Made by a program: the position numbers and the translations under genes. From Acidobacteria bacterium Ga0077534 (GTDB lineage Bacteria > Acidobacteriota > Blastocatellia > Pyrinomonadales > Pyrinomonadaceae): DNA of 64,000 nt. Positions 41,374-48,970 of the stretch are shown here, in pieces. The stretch covers positions 62,001-126,000 of the forward strand of contig LNEI01000013.1 in assembly GCA_001464455.1 (NCBI GenBank). Reading direction: 5' to 3'. The notes beneath the pieces are model-generated. The model ran no database searches, was not told the DNA's origin, and saw only the letters and a list, made by a program, of their open reading frames with translations. Each line of letters opens with the position of its first letter. Position 1 is the first letter of the stretch.

Positions 41374-42201
41374 ATGAGAAAACTACTAACAATCGGACTC
41401 TTGCTCTTCGTCTCTTCGCTGACAGCATATCCCCAACCCGCCAAAGACGTCCTTCCCACCCGCGAAATGGACCGCATCAACTGGATGGATTTCAAGGCGG
41501 CCGTCCCGTCGAAGGTTAATACAGTTCTGCTTCCAACAGGCACGCTCGAACCGCACGGCGTCGCCAACAACGGAGCCGACAACACCGCGCCTACGGCGAT
41601 CGCGAAAACTATCGCCGAACGCACCAATGCAATGATCGCGCCGACGCTTTCCTACGGCATCACGGGCTCGATGGAGGCATATCCCGGAGCGTTTCAGATC
41701 AGCGAAGCGGCGTATCGCCCGTTCGTCAAACAGATACTCGAAGGCCTTGTGAAGAACGGCTTTAGGAACATAATCATCGTCAACGGCCACGGCGGAGGCC
41801 AGACGGCCGTGCTCCAATCAGTCGCTGCCGAGGTGGCGACCGAAAAACGCGTGCGGACGCTCGTGATCAACTGGTGGTCGTTCGCGTCGGACGAGACGAA
41901 AGAGGTCTTTGGCGAAGACGGCGGGCACGCTGGCTGGAACGAGACCGCGTTTATTCAAGCGATCGATAAAACGCTCGTCCATCCTGAAAAATATACCGGC
42001 CCCGAAATGACCACTCCGTATCCGCCGGCCGGAACGTATTCGGCAGTTCCCTTCCCTTCGTCGATCGGCCTCTATCAAAAAGGCCAGGGCTTCCCCAGGT
42101 TCGATCAGGCGAAGGCTGATCTTTATTACAAGAAAGTGACTGACAAGATCGCCGGACTTATAATCGATACGGTCAAAAAATGGGATCTCGCAGGCCTCTA
42201 A
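41374..42201 (+). CDS. Secreted creatininase-family amidohydrolase
   Basis: A 275-residue creatininase fold protein with a signal peptide (LLTIGLLLFVSSLTAYPQ), which is unusual for the family. Metal-ligand motifs are intact: LPTGTLEPHG (about 50-59), NGADNTAP (about 64-71), NGHGGGQTAVL (about 134-144) and GGHAGWNETA (about 188-197). Relatives hydrolyse creatinine, formamides of flavin precursors or peptide-like amide bonds in modified peptides; the substrate here is unknown. It starts 40 bases after rarA. The export signal suggests periplasmic amide cleavage. Confidence 0.88.
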   Translation: MRKLLTIGLLLFVSSLTAYPQPAKDVLPTREMDRINWMDFKAAVPSKVNTVLLPTGTLEPHGVANNGADNTAPTAIAKTIAERTNAMIAPTLSYGITGSMEAYPGAFQISEAAYRPFVKQILEGLVKNGFRNIIIVNGHGGGQTAVLQSVAAEVATEKRVRTLVINWWSFASDETKEVFGEDGGHAGWNETAFIQAIDKTLVHPEKYTGPEMTTPYPPAGTYSAVPFPSSIGLYQKGQGFPRFDQAKADLYYKKVTDKIAGLIIDTVKKWDLAGL

Positions 42202-42218
42202 CGAAAATTTATCGAAAC

Positions 42219-42277
42219 TTTACACGCTGATCGAACGTCATCTATTATGACCAGAAGACGTTTTTGGTCAGTGGTCA
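42219..42277 (+). promoter_or_regulatory. Promoter with overlapping TetR operator candidate
   Basis: TTTACA (42219-42224) and TATTAT (42243-42248) are 18 bases apart. TGACCA (42248-42253) and TGGTCA (42265-42270) form a dyad overlapping the -10 and start point, and a third TGGTCA lies at 42272-42277, just before the TetR start at 42282. This geometry suits autorepression. Confidence 0.6.
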
Positions 42278-42281
42278 CTAT

Positions 42282-42881
42282 ATGAAGAACGCCACACAGT
42301 CAAAAAGCACTCGCGACGCGATACTCGACGCCACCGACATCTTGCTGGCCAAGTTCGGCTATAAAAAGATGTCGATCCAGGACCTGGCTGACGAGGTCGG
42401 TATCGGAAAAGGCAGCATTTATCTGCATTTTTCGAGCAAGGAAGAGATCGCTCTTTCGCAGATCGACCGAATGATCGGACGGTTGAAAGACGAGCTTGAG
42501 GTCATCGCCGCCGGCAAAAGCTTGCCCGGCGACAGGCTTGCGAAAATGCTCCGCTTGCGGGTGATCTATCGTTGCGAGAGCGTCCACCATTATTCTCAGG
42601 GTATCAACGACCTTCTCGCCCAGCTTCGGCCAAAGCTTTTAGAGCGAAGGAAAAAGCACTTCAATGAAGAAGCCGTCCTGCTGTCGCGAGTCATTACCGA
42701 AGGTCAATCTGCCGGAGAATTTGCGGCTGGCGACCCTTTGGTTTTGGCTAGAACGCTTGTCACGGCAACAAATTCATTACTGCCGTACAGCCTGAGTGCC
42801 TATGAGCTCGGTGATCTAAAAACGATCGAGAGCGAGATCAAGACTGTGGCTAAACTTCTCATACGTGGCCTTCGGAAATAA
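42282..42881 (+). CDS. TetR-family transcriptional regulator
   Basis: A 199-residue regulator. I use ATG 42282; a TTG 18 bases earlier would fall inside the operator. The N-terminal helix-turn-helix is typical (AILDATDILLAKFGYKKMSI, then DEVGIGKGSIYLHFSSKEEI), and the rest is an all-helical ligand domain with no recognised pocket. The S41 peptidase gene follows 26 bases after the stop, so the regulator most likely controls it as well as itself through the TGACCA/TGGTCA dyad upstream. The effector is unknown. Confidence 0.92.
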   Translation: MKNATQSKSTRDAILDATDILLAKFGYKKMSIQDLADEVGIGKGSIYLHFSSKEEIALSQIDRMIGRLKDELEVIAAGKSLPGDRLAKMLRLRVIYRCESVHHYSQGINDLLAQLRPKLLERRKKHFNEEAVLLSRVITEGQSAGEFAAGDPLVLARTLVTATNSLLPYSLSAYELGDLKTIESEIKTVAKLLIRGLRK

Positions 42882-42907
42882 GGTAAGTATTTTTGAAGGA
42901 GTACAAG

Positions 42908-44032
42908 ATGAAATCTATTCGATCCACGGCCAACAGCCTCTTTGCGGCTTTTGCCATCGCTATTTTATTCTCTCTCGCCGCCTCGGCACAGCCGCCGGCC
43001 CAACCAGACATGCCCGTCGACGCTGCAACGCGTTCGGCAGTCATCGATACATTGTTAAAGCAGCTGAACGATGCCTACGTCTTTCCCGAAGTCGCCAAGA
43101 AAATGGAAGCGGACATTCGCTCGCGGATCGCGGCAAAGGAGTACGACTCGGTCGACAGTTCTACGGCTTTTGCCCAGAAACTAACGGCCGACCTCCAGTC
43201 GGTCAGTAAGGACAAGCATCTGCGTGTCAGATATTCCAGCCGGCCGATACCCGTGCGGACCGGCGGCGGCAGCGGGCCGACGCCGGAACAGCGGGCCGAG
43301 TTCGAACGGAATGTAAAATTTGATAATTTCGGCTTCGAACGCGTCGAACGCCAACGCGGCAATATCGGTTACGTTGACCTTCTCGGCTTTTTCGCTCCGG
43401 AACTGGGAGCGGAAACCGTTCGCTCAGTTTTTAGCTTTCTGGCGAATACCGATGCTCTGATCATCGATCTTCGACGAAACGGCGGAGGCGATCCCGAAAT
43501 GGTCGCTCGGATCTCGTCGTATCTGTTCGCCGACCGCGTCCTGCTAAACACTATGTACTGGCGAAACACGGGCAAAACCGACGAATTTTGGACCGATCCG
43601 AAGGTCGTCGGGCCGAAGTTTGCTGACAAGCCGGTTTACGTGCTGACGAGTGCAAGGTCGTTCTCAGGTGCCGAGGAATTTGCCTACAATCTCAAAAACC
43701 TAAAACGAGCAACGATCGTCGGCGAAACGACCGGCGGCGGAGCACATCCCGGCGGACCGCACCGCCTGAGCGACCACTTCACAGTCTTCGTGCCGATTGG
43801 GCGGGCGATAAACCCGATCAGCAAGACCAATTGGGAAGGCACAGGCGTCGAGCCGGACGTGAAAGTTCCAAAGGAACAAGCCCTCCACACAGCACAGCTC
43901 CTGGCACTGCAAGCGTTGCTAAAGGATGCGAAAGACGACGACCGAAAGGCCATGCTCAATCGTACGATCGCGGCGGTACAGGGCGAACTCGATCAGATGA
44001 AAGCCGCAGGTGCAAAAACAGCTGCGAAATGA
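42908..44032 (+). CDS. Secreted S41-family peptidase
   Basis: A 374-residue serine protease of the C-terminal-processing/IRBP-like S41 family. ATG 42908 follows GAAGGAG at optimal spacing and begins a signal peptide (SLFAAFAIAILFSLAASAQ). A helical N-terminal part (about 40-110) and a catalytic core (about 140-350) are visible: IIDLRRNGGGDPEM, then TSARSFSGAEEFAYNLK, whose Ser (of SFSGAEE) is the expected nucleophile, and GETTGGGAHPGGP. No PDZ domain is present, unlike CtpA. It is likely periplasmic; the substrate is unknown. Encoded beside a TetR regulator that probably represses it. Confidence 0.92.
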   Translation: MKSIRSTANSLFAAFAIAILFSLAASAQPPAQPDMPVDAATRSAVIDTLLKQLNDAYVFPEVAKKMEADIRSRIAAKEYDSVDSSTAFAQKLTADLQSVSKDKHLRVRYSSRPIPVRTGGGSGPTPEQRAEFERNVKFDNFGFERVERQRGNIGYVDLLGFFAPELGAETVRSVFSFLANTDALIIDLRRNGGGDPEMVARISSYLFADRVLLNTMYWRNTGKTDEFWTDPKVVGPKFADKPVYVLTSARSFSGAEEFAYNLKNLKRATIVGETTGGGAHPGGPHRLSDHFTVFVPIGRAINPISKTNWEGTGVEPDVKVPKEQALHTAQLLALQALLKDAKDDDRKAMLNRTIAAVQGELDQMKAAGAKTAAK

Positions 44033-44491
44033 TCAGCGTTTCCAGTAATTCTTGATCTTCAGATCCAGATAGGGAAAAGCGCAATATTCGACGAAGCGGT
44101 CAGAATCGCGTAGCTTTTGGACCATTTTGACCGCTGCGTCGGCGTTTCGGGTGTGGACGATTATTGTCGCCGCACGCTGCAGGTCCGGGTTTTCGTATAG
44201 ATATTCGGCGATGGCGTATCCGGTCGATCCAAAATCGTCGTGGTCGTTCGATTCGTAGTGATGCGGCAACAGGTCGTGGTCGAGAAAGATAGCATCGTAG
44301 GTACCGTCCTGCAGCAGTTTTTTCGCCTCGGCCACGGTCGCCGCTATCGAAAGGTCGTCACCCTCAAAACGCTTCTTGAACCAGCGGTGCCGGCGCTCAT
44401 CGTCGTCGAGCAGCATCACGCTGATCGGCGCACGTTCGGCACTCAGGTCTGCGAGCCCGAGTTTTATCATTATGCTGCGGAGAAGGCCCAT
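44033..44491 (-). CDS. Cyclic-phosphate-processing receiver-like protein
   Basis: A 152-residue receiver-fold protein resembling the cREC family (a receiver-like domain proposed to handle cyclic phosphates). The core reads ISVMLLDDDERRHRWFKKRF, then YDAIFLDHDLLPHHY, with the Asp/His-rich loop LDHDLLPHH in place of the normal phosphoacceptor loop, and IIVHTRNADAAVKMVQ. Start choice (ATG 44491) is uncertain; TTG 44506 and ATG 44470 are alternatives. It converges exactly with the S41 gene end. It stands alone, without an RNA ligase or phosphatase gene nearby that would explain its substrate. Confidence 0.75.
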   Translation of the reverse strand: MGLLRSIMIKLGLADLSAERAPISVMLLDDDERRHRWFKKRFEGDDLSIAATVAEAKKLLQDGTYDAIFLDHDLLPHHYESNDHDDFGSTGYAIAEYLYENPDLQRAATIIVHTRNADAAVKMVQKLRDSDRFVEYCAFPYLDLKIKNYWKR

Positions 44492-44694
44492 AGCGAGAAA
44501 GATCAAATCTAAATATTAGCACATCACCTAACGACCGCCCACGCCGTCAGCACAAGTCCTTTGTCCTATGTCACTTACGGCCATTTCTCGCAGATTGCGT
44601 CAATTTACGCATTTTTGGTCAATTTGTGCGAACTAGTGCTTTTCACGCACTTTGGCCTATCTTTTTGTCTTATTTTTAGGTTAATGTTTCATAC

Positions 44695-45174
44695 ATGAAC
44701 ACTCGTGCCCTTTACGACCACCGCTCAGATCTTCCATCCGAACTCGCCCGGCAACTCGGGTTCATCGAAAACGTCTGTGACCTGCTGATCCAAAGCCGCT
44801 TTGACAATGGCCATGCCGAAGCTTGGGCTTTTCCTGATCAGCCGTCCACCTTTGACTGCGGAACGCCGTTCATCATCCGCGATCCGCTATCGCTCGATGA
44901 CAATTTCGAGATCGTCCCGCGTCAACCGCGCTTCGCGGCACCGATAGCTGAACGAGCAGGCGAACGTGAGTCCCGCATAGAGCGAGAAGTACGCGACATC
45001 TCTGCCTCAGGAGCACGAGCGGACGCTTTGTTGACTCGGGAGGCAGCCGCCTTCCCCGCCTATTACGTCCAGCCCCGCGGCTCACCGGCGGTCAAGATAA
45101 TAGTAACTAAAATCGGAGATCTGAAATTTGAGATTCGAAATTGGAAATTGTTTTTCCGTAGCCTTGATCTTTGA
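44695..45174 (+). CDS. Hypothetical protein with repeat-derived C-terminus
   Basis: A 159-residue frame I do not recognise. The N-terminal 130 residues are acidic and look genuinely coding (MNTRALYDHRSDLPSELARQ, FDCGTPFIIRDPLSLDDNFE). The last 27 residues (from about VKIIVTKIGDLKFEIRNWKL) are encoded by an AT-rich phrase of repeated GAAATT-like words that belongs to the following non-coding cluster, so the original stop may have been lost. No signal peptide, membrane segment or motif is visible. An AT-rich 180-base leader with small dyads precedes it. It lies 380 bases upstream of the DnaC-like gene; any relation is unknown. Confidence 0.55.
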   Translation: MNTRALYDHRSDLPSELARQLGFIENVCDLLIQSRFDNGHAEAWAFPDQPSTFDCGTPFIIRDPLSLDDNFEIVPRQPRFAAPIAERAGERESRIEREVRDISASGARADALLTREAAAFPAYYVQPRGSPAVKIIVTKIGDLKFEIRNWKLFFRSLDL

Positions 45175-45555
45175 AAACTCAATTGCCGTTGGCTTTAGCC
45201 AACGGATATCGGTATCCGAATTCCTTCGGGCTTTAGCCCAACACGCGCCCGACGTACCGGTTTCCTGCGAACTCAATGTAGCGGCTTCGCTTCTCAATTG
45301 CCGTTGGCTTCTGGTTAAGTGTTCAATGATCTCGCCGCGTCGGAGATGCGGCAAGGTAAGGCTGGTGCGGCTTCACCGCACGGATATCCATAAGATTCCG
45401 GCAACCAGAAGCTCCGCATCAGGCTATTGTCTTTTCGCCGCTTCACGGCTAGGAATTTCAAGATGCCCCATTACCCCAAACCGGTTTCGCAAGATCCTTG
45501 GGACGCAGCTCATCGGTATGGTCTATCGCTCGGACGATGTTATAATTCTGGAAAA
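45175..45555. repeat. Intergenic cluster of small perfect hairpins
   Basis: A non-coding stretch dense in hairpins: CCGTTGG-CTTTAG-CCAACGG (45186-45205), CGGATA-TCGG-TATCCG (45203-45218), GGGCTTTAGCCC (45228-45239), GTGCGG-CTTCA-CCGCAC (45365-45381), plus a long-range pair GGCTTCTGGTT/AACCAGAAGC around 45309 and 45403. It resembles the other compound hairpin elements in the window but lacks clear terminal repeats. The DnaC-like promoter lies at its right end. Confidence 0.75.
45538..45546 (+). promoter_or_regulatory. Extended -10 promoter of the DnaC-like gene
   Basis: TGTTATAAT is a perfect extended -10. The start codon at 45556 lies ten bases downstream, about where transcription should begin, so the mRNA is probably leaderless or nearly so. 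Confidence 0.6.
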
Positions 45556-46323
45556 ATGCCTGAAAACAAATCAAAAAACTCCATTCTAAAGGCCGTCCCA
45601 ACGCGCGTCGGAGCTGATCCTGACGAGTGCCCGAAATGCTTCGGGAGCGGGATGGAGATCGTCACCGGCAAGGGGGCGAGGATATGCGATTGCCGTAAGC
45701 TTAAGGCCAAGAAGGGCCAGTTTGAGAGCGTTCGGCTGCCGCGTCGTTACGATGGCTTTCACTTCTCGACCTACAAACCGCAGTCTCCGTCGCAGGCCGA
45801 GGCATTCAAATACGCCCAGACCCTAACCCACGAATACCCCGCGGTCGAGCGCGGACTTTTGCTGATGGGAACGGTCGGCGTCGGCAAAACACATCTCGCG
45901 GTCTCGATACTCAAGGGGTTGACCGAACGCGGTTTCAATTGCCTATTCTACGAGTTTGGGACGCTTCTCAAGGAGATCCAGGATTCGTATAACCCAAACA
46001 CGCATGCGTCGGAGCTTGGCGTTTTAGCTCCGGTCCTGAATGCTGAGATCCTCGTTCTCGATGAGCTGGGGGCTTCGAAGCCGACCGACTGGGTCCGCGA
46101 CACCATGGCTCACGTCATCAATACTCGCTACAACGACAAGCGGCTCACGATCTTCACCACCAACTACCTCGACGACCGCCGCAACGATCGAGACGAACTC
46201 CTGGAAGACAGAATCGGGACGCGTCTGAGGTCAAGGCTTTTCGAGATGTGCAAAACAGTAACGATGGACGGGCGGGATTTCAGACGATCGTTCGACGTAA
46301 CAAATGTAAAAGCCCGCTCGTAA
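45556..46323 (+). CDS. DnaC/IstB-like AAA+ ATPase with N-terminal zinc motif
   Basis: A 255-residue AAA+ protein like helicase loaders. The longer frame to 45427 crosses hairpins, so ATG 45556 is preferred. Residues 20-45 hold a zinc-binding motif CPKCFGSG...CDCRK, as in DnaC/DnaI-type loaders. Walker A is GTVGVGKTHLAVS (about 100-112), Walker B ILVLDELGASKP (about 165-176), and the arginine-rich end is DRIGTRLRSRLFEMCKTV. No transposase is adjacent, which argues for a replicative helicase loader rather than IstB. The last codons (Lys-Ala-Arg-Ser-stop) are contributed by the first unit of the tandem repeat at 46308. Confidence 0.88.
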   Translation: MPENKSKNSILKAVPTRVGADPDECPKCFGSGMEIVTGKGARICDCRKLKAKKGQFESVRLPRRYDGFHFSTYKPQSPSQAEAFKYAQTLTHEYPAVERGLLLMGTVGVGKTHLAVSILKGLTERGFNCLFYEFGTLLKEIQDSYNPNTHASELGVLAPVLNAEILVLDELGASKPTDWVRDTMAHVINTRYNDKRLTIFTTNYLDDRRNDRDELLEDRIGTRLRSRLFEMCKTVTMDGRDFRRSFDVTNVKARS

Positions 46324-46458
46324 GCAAGGGCGAAACCTCCGACGCACGTCGCCCGTTGCAAAAGCCCGCGCGTAAGCAAGTGCGAAACCTCCGACGCAGG
46401 TCGCCCGTTGCAAAAGCCCGCGCGTAAGCAAGGGCGAAACGACGCAGGTCGCCAACGG
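46308..46458. repeat. Tandem array of the dispersed REP-like repeat, three units
   Basis: AAAAGCCCGC begins at 46308, 46360 and 46412, a strict 52-base period. Each unit holds the GTAAGCAAGGGCG arm and a GACGCAGGTCGCC tail, and the third is shortened by an 11-base or similar deletion. The first unit supplies the stop codon of the DnaC-like gene. Confidence 0.92.
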
Positions 46459-46664
46459 CGACAAATATTAAAGCCTAGGGTGCAGCCGCTTCGGCGGAAC
46501 CCTAGGTTAGGATAGAAACCGATTTTGCTCGCTGAAGGCGAGCTATATCTGCAGCGAATTGTTCGTCCCCTTCAGGGACGCGGAGATTTGTAAACGGATC
46601 AACCTAGGGTTCCGCTCGAAGACTCGCTCCACCCTAGGCTTTAATGTTTTTCGCCGTTGGCGAC
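46448..46664. repeat. Nested non-coding element with self-palindromic terminal repeats, copy B
   Basis: The outer pair GTCGCCAACGGCGA (46448-46461) and TCGCCGTTGGCGAC (46651-46664) encloses an inner pair of arms at 46471-46508 and 46601-46641. Each inner arm is a hairpin (CCTAGGGT...ACCCTAGG), and the two are inverted copies of one another. The core contains CTCGCTGAAGGCGAG and CGTCCCCTTCAGGGACG hairpins. No gene fits here. Confidence 0.88.
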
Positions 46665-46670
46665 TAGATC

Positions 46671-47528
46671 CTAATAACTACCCACAACGATGTTTGATTT
46701 CACACCGCTCGCTTCCTGAGCGATCTTGACGCCGACCGAGGCTCCGATGCGGGTCGCACCGGCTTCGAACATGGCACGGGCATCGTCGATTCCCTTTACG
46801 CCGCCCGAAGCTTTGACCCCGAGAGCACTTCCGACCGTCCGGCGCATTAGGGCGACATCGTTCGCGGTGGCCCCGCCCTTGGCAAAGCCGGTCGAGGTCT
46901 TAACGAAATCGGCACCGGCATTTTTCGCGGCAAGGCAGGCTCGGACCTTTTCGTCGTCGGTCAGCAGGGCGGTTTCGATGATTACCTTGCAGAGGATATT
47001 GTTCTCGTGTGCCGCTTCGGCAACTGCCCGGATGTCGTCTTCTACCAGGCAATCGTCACCCGATTTAAGAGCCCCGATGTTAATGACCATATCGACCTCG
47101 CGGGCACCGTTGAAGATCGAACGCCGAGTCTCATACGCCTTAACATCCGGAAGCGTCGCCCCAAGCGGAAACCCGATGACCGTGCAAACCGGAACGCTGG
47201 TTCCCTTAAGAAATTCCGCGGCTTTTTTGACCCAGCCGGGATTTACGCAAACCGAAGCAAAGCCAAACTGCGCAGCTTCGTCGCAGAGTTTTTTGATATC
47301 GGATTCCGAGGCGTCCGGCTTAAGCAAAGTATGATCGATCAAACTAGCCCAATCGCCCGCCGTCGCCGATTCGCCCAAAACGATGCCGATGCGCTCGGCC
47401 CCCGCATCGACGATCCGCTGCACGTCGGCATGGCAAAAAGTCGGACAATCGTCACCGCCAAGCTTCGCCAGCACAAGGTCAGTTATCTGGTCGATCAGTT
47501 TTTCGTAGTTGCCGTTTTGCAAAGTCAT
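46671..47528 (-). CDS. deoC: Deoxyribose-phosphate aldolase with N-terminal encapsulation-like tail
   Basis: A 285-residue class I aldolase cleaving 2-deoxyribose 5-phosphate to acetaldehyde and glyceraldehyde 3-phosphate. The barrel (about 65-285) begins [12 protein letters not shown] and carries the Schiff-base lysine in FVKTSTGF and the proton-relay lysine in VKASGGVKG. Ordinary DeoC is about 220 residues; here about 60 residues precede the barrel, starting with an amphipathic helix ([16 protein letters not shown]) and a Cys/His segment ([12 protein letters not shown]). That layout matches BMC cargo aldolases. ATG 47528 overlaps the MazF stop as TAATG, so it is translated from the same message. 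Confidence 0.94.
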   Translation of the reverse strand: MTLQNGNYEKLIDQITDLVLAKLGGDDCPTFCHADVQRIVDAGAERIGIVLGESATAGDWASLIDHTLLKPDASESDIKKLCDEAAQFGFASVCVNPGWVKKAAEFLKGTSVPVCTVIGFPLGATLPDVKAYETRRSIFNGAREVDMVINIGALKSGDDCLVEDDIRAVAEAAHENNILCKVIIETALLTDDEKVRACLAAKNAGADFVKTSTGFAKGGATANDVALMRRTVGSALGVKASGGVKGIDDARAMFEAGATRIGASVGVKIAQEASGVKSNIVVGSY

Positions 47529-47860
47529 TATGAATTTACTGCTATCGCAATTCGTAGACGCTCCTGAATTTCTTCCCAATCACGGTCGGAAACCTTGCCG
47601 ACGATGGAGGTGAATAGCCGCTGCTCATACGTTCCCAAATAAGCACGAAACGCTGAAGGCTTTCGCAACCCTGCAATATGCCAATCCTTCAACAAATAGT
47701 CCGTTAGCGTGTTGGCCGAATCGATCTTCGTGGTGATCACCGCGAGAACCAGATCAGGACGAGACTGGTGATAATCATCGCTCGAAACAATGATAGCCGG
47801 CCTTCGTTTGATCCCCATCGCACCCTGAAAATGAACCAACACTATATCGCCGGCCGTCAT
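47528..47860 (-). CDS. PemK/MazF-family type II toxin
   Basis: A 110-residue toxin, by homology an mRNA-cutting endoribonuclease. The fold markers are [10 protein letters not shown] near the N-terminus, [12 protein letters not shown] (about 17-28) with the RP motif used at the active site, [10 protein letters not shown] and a C-terminal helix ([13 protein letters not shown]). Its start overlaps the antitoxin stop by four bases (ATGA), as is normal for such pairs. Its stop overlaps the deoC start (TAATG), which is unusual and ties aldolase translation to the toxin. Confidence 0.9.
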   Translation of the reverse strand: MTAGDIVLVHFQGAMGIKRRPAIIVSSDDYHQSRPDLVLAVITTKIDSANTLTDYLLKDWHIAGLRKPSAFRAYLGTYEQRLFTSIVGKVSDRDWEEIQERLRIAIAVNS

Positions 47861-48063
47861 TTGATACTCATTTCAACGAACCTGGAAGAGGAGGTGAAAT
47901 CGAGAAGGTCTTCGTCTGACCATTCATCTCCATCATCAATGACCTGCGATCGCTGGTTCTGCAGGTGCAAAAAATTGACAAAATCCTGCACCACCTTGAT
48001 CTTATCCTTCGGCAACCCATTGAGTACTCTTAAGATCTCTGTAGTTTCTGCTTCGGTAATCAT
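47857..48063 (-). CDS. Antitoxin of the MazF-like toxin
   Basis: A 68-residue acidic protein starting at ATG 48063, with GAGGCGAAG just upstream. An N-terminal helical segment (TEILRVLNGLPKDKIKVVQDFVNFLHLQ) resembles DUF2281-type antitoxins, and an acidic tail (DDGDEWSDEDLLDF) is suited to binding the basic toxin. It lies 44 bases after rpiB and overlaps the toxin by four bases. It probably neutralises the toxin and may repress the operon; no operator was located. Confidence 0.82.
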   Translation of the reverse strand: MITEAETTEILRVLNGLPKDKIKVVQDFVNFLHLQNQRSQVIDDGDEWSDEDLLDFTSSSRFVEMSIK

Positions 48064-48107
48064 ACTCTTCGCCTCTAACCCGATTTTAAGCCTAAACCTA
48101 GTACATG

Positions 48108-48896
48108 TCACCTAATGTATTGTCGTTCGATCGTCTCGATCTTCCCAACACGCTTTTTATGCCGATCCTCAGAAATATCTGTACCGATAAATGCGTCGAC
48201 TATCGATTTCACCTCTTCGAAGCTGTTCTGCCCCGCTCCGAGCGTCAGAACATTCGCTCCGTTATGCTCACGCGAATTTTTTGCGAGAACAACGGAATAG
48301 CACGCGGCGGCTCGGACTCCCGGAACTTTGTTGGCGGTCATAGCACTGCCTATCCCGGCTCCGTCGATGATGATCCCGACATCGACCTGGCGGCCGCTGA
48401 CCGACTTGGCAACCGCGTGGGCAAAATCCGGATAGTCGACCGCATCTTCGCTGCTCGTGCCAAGATCGCGAATGTTTAGGCCGAGATCGCTCAGGTAGTT
48501 TTTGAGCTGCTCTTTGAACTTAAATCCGCCGTGATCCGAGCCAATGGCAACGGTTCGAACTTTGGTTGCGGCCACCCGCGGCTCTTTGCGGATCAACTGG
48601 AGCTTTCGATCTTTGACAATATCTTCGGCCAGAGCGGTAAATTTAGCCGTCGCTGAAATACGCACCCGCGAGCCGTCTTCGAGGCCGCGAAGGTCGTCCT
48701 CCGTGAGCAAGGACTTTGCCGATTCGTCGCGGTCCCATTCACGACTTAATTTAGCCTGAAGCGAAGTAACAACAACGTGCTCGACCGCTGAAGTAGCATT
48801 ATTGGGCGTATCTTCGCCTTCGGTCGGCACGGTCGCGAGCACCTGCCGGACCAATGCCCGCACTCGATCGCGTGTTTCGGTACTTGTTTCGCTCAT
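48108..48896 (-). CDS. RpiB-like sugar-phosphate isomerase with BMC-type N-terminal extension
   Basis: A 262-residue protein whose C-terminal 150 residues are an RpiB/LacAB isomerase (VAIGSDHGGFKFKEQL, DYPDFAHAVAKSV, GAGIGSAMTANKVPGVRAA, LTLGAGQ). RpiB alone is about 150 residues. The extra 110 contain an amphipathic helix (TRDRVRALVRQVLATV, about 8-23) that looks like an encapsulation peptide, and a module (about 62-105; LLTEDDLRGLEDGSRVRISA, then FTALAEDIVKDRKLQL) like the short domain seen on several BMC-associated enzymes. With deoC nearby this fits the sugar-phosphate-utilising type of BMC. No shell gene is in the window. It would interconvert ribose 5-phosphate and ribulose 5-phosphate or related sugars. 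Confidence 0.9.
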   Translation of the reverse strand: MSETSTETRDRVRALVRQVLATVPTEGEDTPNNATSAVEHVVVTSLQAKLSREWDRDESAKSLLTEDDLRGLEDGSRVRISATAKFTALAEDIVKDRKLQLIRKEPRVAATKVRTVAIGSDHGGFKFKEQLKNYLSDLGLNIRDLGTSSEDAVDYPDFAHAVAKSVSGRQVDVGIIIDGAGIGSAMTANKVPGVRAAACYSVVLAKNSREHNGANVLTLGAGQNSFEEVKSIVDAFIGTDISEDRHKKRVGKIETIERQYIR

Positions 48897-48970
48897 AACT
48901 TGAATCTAAGCCGCTGATTGCATAGTATTTTGTTATACCGATTCTTTCAAATCAGTGAGGAAAATTCGCC

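Noticed and set aside
45556-46323. IstB of an IS21-type insertion sequence
   Set aside because: No transposase (IstA) or IS ends are present, and the N-terminal zinc motif points to a helicase-loader type protein.
46308-46458. CRISPR array
   Set aside because: Three 52-base units are nearly identical throughout, including what would be spacers, and no cas gene is present. It is a tandem copy of the dispersed repeat.
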